A DNA stretch of 38,662 nucleotides from Cytobacillus sp. NCCP-133 (lineage in GTDB: Bacteria; Bacillota; Bacilli; Bacillales; Cytobacillaceae). The position numbers and the translations under genes were made by a program. The stretch is taken from positions 1 to 38,662 of the forward strand of contig NZ_BRVM01000026.1 in NCBI RefSeq assembly GCF_026011715.1. Reading direction: 5' to 3'. How positions within the stretch are numbered: position 1 is the stretch's first letter; each line of letters begins with the position of its first letter. Below, one piece after another: positions 15,961 to 21,735 of this stretch. The notes below the pieces were generated by a model. It was not told where the DNA came from and did no database searches. It was given only the letters and a program-made list of their open reading frames with translations.

Positions 15961-15975
15961 CTCCTAAAAAAGAGC

Positions 15976-16001
15976 ATAAAAAAACACCCTTGATAGAGTG
16001 T
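15976..16001 (-). terminator. Terminator after the moron-like gene
   Basis: On the minus strand ACACTC pairs with GGGTGT (15996-16001 with 15984-15989, one G-U pair) and is followed by an uninterrupted run of T and ATGC. The stem begins at the stop codon of the unknown gene. Shape and tail closely match the hairpin ahead of the tape measure gene. Confidence 0.65.
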
Positions 16002-16339
16002 TAGATTGTTTGCTTAGATTTGATTTCCCTTAATGTGTCTTTTGCCATCTGTACAGCTTTAGGCTCTTCTTTGTTAATTCGATCCGAACTAATAATGTAC
16101 TCCAAAGCTTCAACCGTTTTATTGCTCTTAATAATTCTTAATACCGCATTAACACGAGTTCTAGTACCTCCGTAATCTTTATCTCTTCCTTGACTATGAA
16201 ATACTTCCCGAACAAACTCATTTTTAAAATTTTTGTCGTTTTCTAATTGATTAAATTTATTCAGAATCTCAGCTGCATATTCCCCAACAAACCATCCGCC
16301 TGCAGATTCAATATTTCTTTTCAATGTCTTATCCTGCAT
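16001..16339 (-). CDS. Unknown 112-residue protein, moron-like, between TerL and portal
   Basis: Not recognised. The ATG at 16339 is chosen because AGAGGTGAT precedes it; the reading frame is open 20 codons further up from a GTG without a clear site. The product is basic, helical and soluble (GGWFVGEYAAEILNKFNQLE; TRTRVNAVLRIIKSNKTVEA), with no membrane segment or known catalytic motif. It interrupts the usual TerL-portal junction. A sigma-A-like promoter overlaps the end of terL and a hairpin terminator sits on its stop codon, so it can be expressed on its own from the lysogen. That organisation is typical of morons, which often alter host phenotype or exclude other phages. A packaging accessory is the main alternative. 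Confidence 0.7.
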   Translation of the reverse strand: MQDKTLKRNIESAGGWFVGEYAAEILNKFNQLENDKNFKNEFVREVFHSQGRDKDYGGTRTRVNAVLRIIKSNKTVEALEYIISSDRINKEEPKAVQMAKDTLREIKSKQTI

Positions 16340-16443
16340 TATTATCACCTCTAATGCAATTGTAACAAAATATTCTGCAGCCGGAGTTAGCAATTTCACT
16401 GGCTATCAACCGTCATTAACCTCCCATAATCAATCATGGTTAC

Positions 16444-16472
16444 ATAATAATTAGGACTAATTATAATATCAA
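16444..16472 (-). promoter_or_regulatory. Sigma-A-like promoter for the moron-like gene
   Basis: On the minus strand a -35 TTGATA (16467-16472) is followed by exactly 17 bases and a -10 TATTAT (16444-16449); each box has one mismatch from consensus. The -35 lies inside the last codons of terL. A six-codon leader frame (ATG ACG GTT GAT AGC CAG TGA) with GGGAGG upstream follows before the gene. Confidence 0.6.
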
Positions 16473-18005
16473 TATCCCTCGTCCATCATAAACACTCTCT
16501 CTATTTTCATTCCGAATCGCCCGATCCAAAGCCATAATCAATGCCACAGCACCATCAATCCGCTCTGTACTTTTCTCTTTATCCGGCTTGATGTTCCCCG
16601 CAGGGTCAGTTTTGACAAAGATATTATCCATCATCCATCTTAAAACCGGATTTCCACCATGAACAAGCCTTTTCTCAAGGGTTATCTTCATCAGCTCTTT
16701 GGATGCAGGTGACATATCTTTATACCCTTGTCCAAAAGGAACGACTGTGAAGCCCATTCCTTCAAGGTTCTGCACCATTTGCACAGCCCCCCATCTATCA
16801 AAAGCAATTTCTTTAATGTTGTACTTCATTCCTAATTCTTCAATGAAAGCTTCAATGAATCCGTAATGAACGACATTCCCTTCTGTCGTTTTTATATAAC
16901 CTTGCTGTTCCCATATATCATAAGGAACATGATCTCTCCTTACCCTAACTTTCAAGTTTTCATCTGGTATCCAGAAGTAAGGAAGAACAATGAATTTCTC
17001 ATCATCTGTTCTTGGTGGGAAAACCAGCACAAAAGCGGTGATATCTGTAGTACTTGAAAGGTCCAGCCCGCCAAAACATTCTCTTCCTCGGAGACTATCA
17101 AGATCGACTGGATCATCACAAGCATCCCATTTCTCCATTTGCATCCAACGAGTTGATTGCTTCACCCATTGATTGAGTCTTAGTTGCCTGAAGATGTTTT
17201 CTTCCGCTGGATTTTCTTTCGCACTAATAAACGCATTTCTTACTTTTTCTATGTCAATGGTGTGGTCAAGAGATGGGTTTGCTTTATACCAGTTCTTTTC
17301 GCTCATCCAATCATCTGCATCATTTATTCCGTAAATCACAGGGTAGAATGTTGGATCAATTTTTCTTCCTTCCAATAAATCCACAGCCTTTTGATGTACT
17401 TCATAACAGATGGAGTTTCGATCCGTTCCTGCAGTCGTAATTAAGAAAAAGAGCGGCTGACGTCTAGCATCACCAGATCCTTTCGTCATGACATCAAATA
17501 ACTCCCGGTTTGGTTGGGCGTGCAATTCATCAAAAATAACTGAATGAACATTAAGCCCATGTTTCGTATAGGCTTCAGCTGATAGTACTTGATAGAAACT
17601 GTTTGTTGGCTTATAGACCAACCGCTTCATTGACATGACAGGCTTAATTCTTTTCTTAAGGGCTGGTGACTGTTCGACCATCTCAACCGCAACATCAAAT
17701 ACAATCGAAGCCTGTTGTCTATCAGAAGCACATCCATAAACTTCAGCTCCCCATTCACTATCACCACAAGTCATTAACAATGCAACAGCTGCGGCTAGCT
17801 CACTCTTCCCGTTCTTCTTTGGGATTTCAATATAGGCAGTGTTGTATTGTCGATAGCCATTTTCCTTTACTGTGCCGAATATGTCCCGGATGATCTGGTC
17901 CTGCCAGGGTAAAAGATCGAAAGGAACACCACGCCACTGGCCTTTCGTATGTTTTAAGCAGTTGATAAAATTGACGGCATGCTGGGCCTTTTGCTCATCA
18001 TACAC
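16461..18005 (-). CDS. terL: Terminase large subunit (Terminase_1 family)
   Basis: A 514-residue packaging motor from the GTG at 18005. That start follows an AAGGTGG-type site and begins VYDEQKAQHAVNFINCLKHT, a usual TerL start; the frame is open further up but inside terS. The ATPase has a Walker A-like PKKNGKS at 62-68 and Walker B SVIFDE with Asp159/Glu160. The RNase H-like nuclease starts with GGLDLSSTTD (Asp315, Asp321), and a later acidic position falls in TERIDGAVALIMA. It overlaps terS by 8 bases. It cuts and translocates concatemeric DNA into proheads with TerS and, in this phage type, an HNH protein. Confidence 0.95.
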   Translation of the reverse strand: MYDEQKAQHAVNFINCLKHTKGQWRGVPFDLLPWQDQIIRDIFGTVKENGYRQYNTAYIEIPKKNGKSELAAAVALLMTCGDSEWGAEVYGCASDRQQASIVFDVAVEMVEQSPALKKRIKPVMSMKRLVYKPTNSFYQVLSAEAYTKHGLNVHSVIFDELHAQPNRELFDVMTKGSGDARRQPLFFLITTAGTDRNSICYEVHQKAVDLLEGRKIDPTFYPVIYGINDADDWMSEKNWYKANPSLDHTIDIEKVRNAFISAKENPAEENIFRQLRLNQWVKQSTRWMQMEKWDACDDPVDLDSLRGRECFGGLDLSSTTDITAFVLVFPPRTDDEKFIVLPYFWIPDENLKVRVRRDHVPYDIWEQQGYIKTTEGNVVHYGFIEAFIEELGMKYNIKEIAFDRWGAVQMVQNLEGMGFTVVPFGQGYKDMSPASKELMKITLEKRLVHGGNPVLRWMMDNIFVKTDPAGNIKPDKEKSTERIDGAVALIMALDRAIRNENRESVYDGRGILIL

Positions 18006-18480
18006 CCTTACCACCACCTTGAAAGAGCATAAACTCCATTGGATCATTCGCATCACTTGGTTTATCCGCTGAAATTCTACTTCTCGAAGAAGGGGTTAAT
18101 CCAAACTGTTCACAGAAACGGTTCATGATTTTCAAATAACTCTGAGCAATGGATACCTGTGGCACCTGCTGCCAGTATCCCGATGGAGTTTTCACAATTG
18201 TTCCATGTTTGGTGATGAACTCTTCAGCTTCTTTCCACCTTGCATAGGCCTGGCAATATCCAGCAAATGCAGCCATATCCACTTCAGTTAGGATGCCTAA
18301 CTGCTCTAGCTGCTTGACCATCCTTCGCCACTCTTTCTTGGCTTCCGGCTCTAGCCAAGACGGGCATCTTGGTGCTTTCTTTTCAGGTTTCGGTTCATTC
18401 TGATTTAGCTCTCTCTTCCCAGGATTGCCTTCTAAAGCCTTTATAGCTGTAGGTTTTGGTTTCCTTCCACGTTGGGCCAC
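17998..18480 (-). CDS. terS: Terminase small subunit, P27 family
   Basis: A 160-residue DNA-recognition subunit of the packaging terminase. The N-terminal RGRKPKPTAIKALEGNPGKR stretch is the hallmark of the P27 family. The helical core (PSWLEPEAKKEWRRMVKQLE, DMAAFAGYCQAYARWKEAEE) and the LKIMNRFCEQFGLTPSSRSR end are also standard. The start is the GTG at 18480, six bases after AGGAGGTG; the GTG at 18489 lies within that site and cannot be used. P27-type TerS usually goes with cos packaging and an HNH partner, both consistent with this window. Confidence 0.93.
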   Translation of the reverse strand: MAQRGRKPKPTAIKALEGNPGKRELNQNEPKPEKKAPRCPSWLEPEAKKEWRRMVKQLEQLGILTEVDMAAFAGYCQAYARWKEAEEFITKHGTIVKTPSGYWQQVPQVSIAQSYLKIMNRFCEQFGLTPSSRSRISADKPSDANDPMEFMLFQGGGKGV

Positions 18481-18508
18481 AGGCGCCACCTCCTTTCAAA
18501 TTTGGCAT

Positions 18509-18537
18509 AAGAAAAGAGCCTATCTCCTGACAGACTC
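18509..18537 (-). terminator. Hairpin with U-rich tail ahead of terS
   Basis: On the minus strand GAGTCT pairs with AGGCTC (one G-U pair; 18532-18537 with 18516-18521), followed by TTTTCTTATGCC. It lies between the 71-residue protein gene and the terS ribosome binding site and shares its TTATGCC tail with the hairpin before the tape measure gene. Confidence 0.5.
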
Positions 18538-18562
18538 AATTTAAATCATTTATTTGGTTTCC

Positions 18563-18778
18563 CTAGTTCTTCCATATCTCCATTTTGTATTCGCTGTTAA
18601 AGACCATCCAGCGTACTTCGCCATCTTCAAGTTTCAAGACTAACATTCCCGGTAAAAAATACATTTCGTTTTCTTGATATCCCGATGCTTCTAAATCTCG
18701 TTTCTGCTGGAGTAGCAGCTCCATCCCTCTTACCGCATCAACATTCCCCTGTAACATTTGAACCATTTCTTTGGTCAT
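18563..18778 (-). CDS. Small phage protein of unknown function (71 residues)
   Basis: Not recognised. A short protein with an N-terminal helix (KEMVQMLQGNVDAVRGMELLLQQKRDLEASG) and a beta-rich end (MYFLPGMLVLKLEDGEVRWMVFNSEYKMEIW). The ATG has GGGAGG 8 bases upstream. The leader carries a 10-bp hairpin whose 3' arm contains the first bases of that site, and nearly the same leader precedes the gene ending at 19046. It lies in the accessory stretch just ahead of terS, is in the phage transcription direction and is followed by a terminator-like hairpin. Confidence 0.65.
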   Translation of the reverse strand: MTKEMVQMLQGNVDAVRGMELLLQQKRDLEASGYQENEMYFLPGMLVLKLEDGEVRWMVFNSEYKMEIWKN

Positions 18779-18840
18779 TCAAACAACCTCCCTGTGTTTT
18801 GGTATGTCTATACATCACTCTAAACACAGGGTTTATCAAG
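18779..18840 (-). promoter_or_regulatory. Repeated leader hairpin overlapping a ribosome binding site, copy A
   Basis: On the minus strand CCCTGTGTTT (18822-18831) is complementary to AAACACAGGG (18790-18799) over 10 bp with a 22-base loop. The second arm runs into GGGAGG, the ribosome binding site of the 71-residue protein. About 45 bases are shared with copy B at 19799-19860, including loop start AGAGTGAT and ACC before the second arm. The distance from stem to ATG is 11 bases in both. Confidence 0.6.
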
Positions 18841-19053
18841 TTAATTATCGCCGTTAATGCCTTTATAATTGTAATTGCCTTTCTTAATTTCTTCATGGTC
18901 GGCTTTGACTGCCCTGTCATAATCGGCCCGTTTTGTTTCTTTATCCTTGCATGCTAAGCAAATGCAATCCGTATTGAACATGGACATGATCCGCCCGCCT
19001 TTTAAGTTGCCGCCACAGCGGTCACAGTGCGCTTGTGTGAAGAATTTATCCAT
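18841..19053 (-). CDS. Small zinc-ribbon-like protein
   Basis: A 70-residue protein from the ATG at 19053, chosen over the GTG 9 bases upstream because AAGGTGAG lies at normal spacing from it. HCDRCGG near residue 9-15 and DCICLACKD near 29-37 give two pairs of cysteines that would bind one zinc. The rest is charged and helical (RADYDRAVKADHEEIKKG). It overlaps the upstream gene by 8 bases, so the two are co-translated. Function is unknown; a DNA- or RNA-binding helper is possible. Confidence 0.68.
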   Translation of the reverse strand: MDKFFTQAHCDRCGGNLKGGRIMSMFNTDCICLACKDKETKRADYDRAVKADHEEIKKGNYNYKGINGDN

Positions 19054-19798
19054 TCGCCCCACTCACCTTCCTAAAGGCTCCGCTTCCTTCAAGGTTTTCC
19101 AACAGCACCTTCCTCGTGGTTTTGTACTCAGGGCCATTCATTCCAAGTCGAATCAACCAAGTTCTGAAAGCATATTTCGGATTGTCATCCTGAGCCCGTT
19201 TGAAAGTGGCTCGCTTTTGCTTTTTGGCATTTTGGTTGATGAACGCGGCAAGGTCTTGAAAGGCTGCAATTTTCTCTGAATTCAAATTTCCAGCTGCTAG
19301 TTTGATAGTAAATGTTTTATTTTCAAAATCAAAAGCTATGCCAGGGATTCTTTGAAAGCCAAGTTCATCAAGTGCCTTCTTAAACTCCTCAATGGTACCC
19401 GTTTCCTTTTCACTCAAATCCTCTGGAAAGGTTTCATCCATCAGCGGCTCAGTTGTTTCAAAGGCCATCATGATCAAGTGCTGTTTGCTATAAAGCATGT
19501 TTACTAGATTTCTTAATGTGTATCCGGTGTGACCCTCAAGCGGGAGCGTTACTTCAATCCCATCCAAATCAAGAACCGCCGGCTGTTCCTCACCTGTTTC
19601 TTCTTCAGGCTCTGGCGGATTAGTTATCTCTTCAAAAGTTTTCACTTCTCCGTCTGAGTTTGTAATCGTGCCCTGCCTGTCAATAGTGTAGGTTTCATCC
19701 TCGGTTACAATTTCGTAGGCAAAGGTCGGGACGTTGAGGTACTTGGGTTTTACTCCTAAAAATCCCCCTAGTTTTTTGACCATTTCTTTTCGATCCAT
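19046..19798 (-). CDS. Phage protein of the so-called virulence-related type, function unknown
   Basis: A 250-residue protein from the ATG at 19798, which follows AGGAGGTAGTG. Residues 1-60 (MDRKEMVKKLGGFLGVKPKY; FAYEIVTEDETYTIDRQGTI) match a small domain common in Firmicute prophages, where it is often labelled virulence-related without experimental support. An acidic linker (PPEPEEETGEEQP) leads to a second domain with TLPLEGHTGYTLRNLVNMLY, AFDFENKTFTIKLAAG and a basic KKQKRATFKRAQDDNPKYAF region. The same family tends to lie between methylase and terminase genes, as here. Its leader carries hairpin copy B. Confidence 0.7.
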   Translation of the reverse strand: MDRKEMVKKLGGFLGVKPKYLNVPTFAYEIVTEDETYTIDRQGTITNSDGEVKTFEEITNPPEPEEETGEEQPAVLDLDGIEVTLPLEGHTGYTLRNLVNMLYSKQHLIMMAFETTEPLMDETFPEDLSEKETGTIEEFKKALDELGFQRIPGIAFDFENKTFTIKLAAGNLNSEKIAAFQDLAAFINQNAKKQKRATFKRAQDDNPKYAFRTWLIRLGMNGPEYKTTRKVLLENLEGSGAFRKVSGANG

Positions 19799-19860
19799 TT
19801 TCACTACCTCCTGTGTTTTGGTGTAGTACATATATCACTCTAAACACAGGTAATAGCAAG
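19799..19860 (-). promoter_or_regulatory. Repeated leader hairpin overlapping a ribosome binding site, copy B
   Basis: CCTGTGTTT (19842-19850) pairs with AAACACAGG (19810-19818) over 9 bp around a 23-base loop. The 3' arm overlaps the AGG of AGGAGG, the ribosome binding site of the 250-residue protein. Compared with copy A the stem end differs (CCC/GGG there, ACC/GGA here) while the core is kept. The 11-base gap to the start codon is identical. Confidence 0.6.
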
Positions 19861-19889
19861 TCATTCAGCCCACTTTTCACTTATTTCCA

Positions 19890-19917
19890 ATAAAAAAACA
19901 GACCCCTTTGGTCTGCC
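19890..19917 (-). terminator. Rho-independent terminator at left edge of the AT-rich block
   Basis: On the minus strand GCAGACC and GGTCTGT form a tight stem (19910-19915 with 19899-19904) followed by seven T. It would stop transcripts coming from the O-acetyltransferase remnant before the phage leader at 19860. Confidence 0.75.
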
Positions 19918-20130
19918 CTAATTATTTTCACTCGCTATGATAGATATAGTCTTCAGTGTTTAACCCATCTTTAAACAGTATGTTTGTTGGTAATCTTTAT
20001 AATGCAAATCTGGTTAAATTATGTTTTAGGAACAAATTCCTCAAAAAAGACTTCAGATAACCGAGTTTTATCTATCTTAAGTAACCTCGTAAAAATTTTC
20101 ACTGTTAGATACAATTACGGATAAATGGCA

Positions 20131-20404
20131 TTAAATATGATCTAAATTTCGTACTTCATGTTCACCTGCATCTAAATCTATCAGGCTCACAATTTTTATT
20201 TACAACCTAACCAGCAGCAATAATACACTCCTTTCCTATTCGAACTCCAGGTAAAATCGTTGCTCTAGTACCGATCCAACACCCATCTTCTACGATTATA
20301 GGTTTTCTAATTAATTTACCAGCCCTTGAATATTTACCAATATCATGTGTAGTAGTACAGAACATTAATTGTGGTGCTATTGCACATTTATCTCCGATAA
20401 TCAC
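20131..20404 (-). pseudogene. O-acetyltransferase remnant (left-handed beta-helix family)
   Basis: The readable part is hexapeptide-repeat acetyltransferase sequence (IIGDKCAIAPQLMFC, GKLIRKPIIVEDGCWIGTRA, ILPGVRIGKECIIAAG), with TTTHD holding the likely catalytic His. A TAG at 20207 then breaks the frame exactly where VVNKNCEPD should follow, and VVNKNCEPD is indeed found in the same frame beyond the stop. A second lesion shifts the frame before a C-terminal EVRNLDHI ending at 20131. The N-terminal half is missing, cut off near 20405. Intact homologues acetylate sugars of capsule or O-antigen repeats. It abuts the Wzy-like gene on the opposite strand and is not functional. Confidence 0.85.
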
Positions 20405-20408
20405 CTAA

Positions 20409-20444
20409 AATACCACCCCCTAAATACGATAAATGTGGTATTAT
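20409..20444 (+). promoter_or_regulatory. Extended -10 promoter with inverted repeat ahead of wzy-like gene
   Basis: AATACCAC (20409-20416) and GTGGTATT (20435-20442) are 8-bp inverted repeats with an 18-base spacer. The right arm runs into TGG-TATTAT (20436-20444), an extended -10 element, with no recognisable -35. The ribosome binding site AGGAGG follows. The repeat could be an operator or may reflect the insertion edge. Confidence 0.35.
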
Positions 20445-20469
20445 ATTTTAGTGCGTAGGAGGTAAAGGT

Positions 20470-21681
20470 ATGGAAAATTTATTGACTCTCAATAAAAGAA
20501 ATGCAAAATCTATTCATTATAACGGAATACTAATAGGATTATTCCTAAGTGCTGACATGATTATCAAACTTGTACTTACTCTAGTATATGTTGAAAATTT
20601 TTTAGTCTTTTTTTATCTATCTATCTTTTTAGTAGGTGTAATCGTCAATGGCTTTAGACTAAATAATAAATATCTCTTGATTTATATAGCTATTGCAGCA
20701 CTTTTTGGAATTTCTCTAATTACAGTTAACGATAATTATTATACATTTCAATACTTTTTGTTTTTCACAGCTTTTTACCTTGCTAGTGGTATTTTGCAAT
20801 TTCAAGTTAGCGTGAATAACATATTCAAAACTATCAGTATAGTGAATGTTGCTTTTGTACTCTATTTGTACTTTGTAATTTTTGATTCGTTTTCTCGAGG
20901 TACGTTGGATATAGACTTTACATTGAATTTATCTTATACGTCTTTGATTGGAATTTCGGCTTTTTTCTTATCATTTAGTCTAAAAAATTATAAACAATCT
21001 AAATTATTTTTCATAATCTGCAGTATTAGTGTACTGACTGAACTATTTTTTATGTTGTTTATTAGTAGCAACAGAGGTTCTTTAATTGGTTTAACTGCCC
21101 TATTTTCTCTAATTTTATTAAAGAAAATATCTCAACCTGCAATTAGAATCTTTGTTATGTTTTTTTTCGCAACCATTGGGATTTATATATATAATAATCT
21201 AATCGATATCGTTAGAAGCTTATATAACATAACAATTAAATATGATCTACCTTCAAACTTTTTACACAAATCATTATGGAAACTAGAATTTCAAGACTTT
21301 AGCTCAGGACGATTCGATTTATATAATGATGCACTTCTAGCTTTCTCTAAATCTCCTTTTCTCGGTACTGGTATAGGAGACTTTTCCTCTAAACATGCAG
21401 GTCAGTATCCTCATAACTTGTTTTTGGATGTTTTAACTGAACTTGGTTTTTGGGCTTTTGTAATTGTTTTGATTTTTAGTATCTATGGATTTTATATTAT
21501 ATTGAAAGTTAGAAACAGCGACTATGCAACTCTAGCCTTCATGCTATTCGTTTTAGCTTTCCCCAAATTAATGTTTTCATCCACTTTGTGGATGTCGCCA
21601 TTTTTCTGGGCATTTCTAGTGTTAATCTTAGTCAACCCACGTTTAAAGGATATTAATTCAACAAAAAAGACAGATGAGTAG
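20470..21681 (+). CDS. O-antigen polymerase/ligase-like membrane protein (Wzy_C family)
   Basis: A 403-residue polytopic membrane protein with about ten to twelve hydrophobic helices, polymerising or ligating polysaccharide repeat units on the outer face of the membrane. The Wzy_C signature is clear: SSGRFDLYNDALLAFSKSPF, then LGTGIGDFSSKHAGQYPHNL and FLDVLTELGFWAF, with the conserved Arg and PHN in the large external loop. AGGAGGTAAAGGT precedes the ATG. It is the only long plus-strand gene within the phage region, is far richer in A+T than its neighbours, and is flanked by remnants of an O-acetyltransferase and a tailspike. No frame lesion is seen, so it is probably expressed. It came by transfer from a capsule or exopolysaccharide locus or a seroconverting phage; which of the two cannot be told. 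Confidence 0.88.
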   Translation: MENLLTLNKRNAKSIHYNGILIGLFLSADMIIKLVLTLVYVENFLVFFYLSIFLVGVIVNGFRLNNKYLLIYIAIAALFGISLITVNDNYYTFQYFLFFTAFYLASGILQFQVSVNNIFKTISIVNVAFVLYLYFVIFDSFSRGTLDIDFTLNLSYTSLIGISAFFLSFSLKNYKQSKLFFIICSISVLTELFFMLFISSNRGSLIGLTALFSLILLKKISQPAIRIFVMFFFATIGIYIYNNLIDIVRSLYNITIKYDLPSNFLHKSLWKLEFQDFSSGRFDLYNDALLAFSKSPFLGTGIGDFSSKHAGQYPHNLFLDVLTELGFWAFVIVLIFSIYGFYIILKVRNSDYATLAFMLFVLAFPKLMFSSTLWMSPFFWAFLVLILVNPRLKDINSTKKTDE

Positions 21682-21708
21682 TTAATCATCAGTCTTTTTT
21701 GTTGAATT
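21655..21708. terminator. Bidirectional terminator after wzy-like gene
   Basis: A 17-bp perfect stem, AATTCAACAAAAAAGAC (21655-21671) with its complement (21692-21708), extended by GATGA/TCATC around an A-A mismatch. It starts within the last nine codons of the gene and has A and T runs suited to both strands, so it also faces the decayed tailspike reading toward it. Confidence 0.85.
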
Positions 21709-21735
21709 TAACATAATTGTATAAGCCTCTATACA

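Noticed and set aside
19918..20130. Possible gene or RNA between the terminator and the acetyltransferase remnant
   Set aside because: All frames are short with stops; only a small GGAA/TTCC dyad near 20030 is visible. Nothing could be supported.
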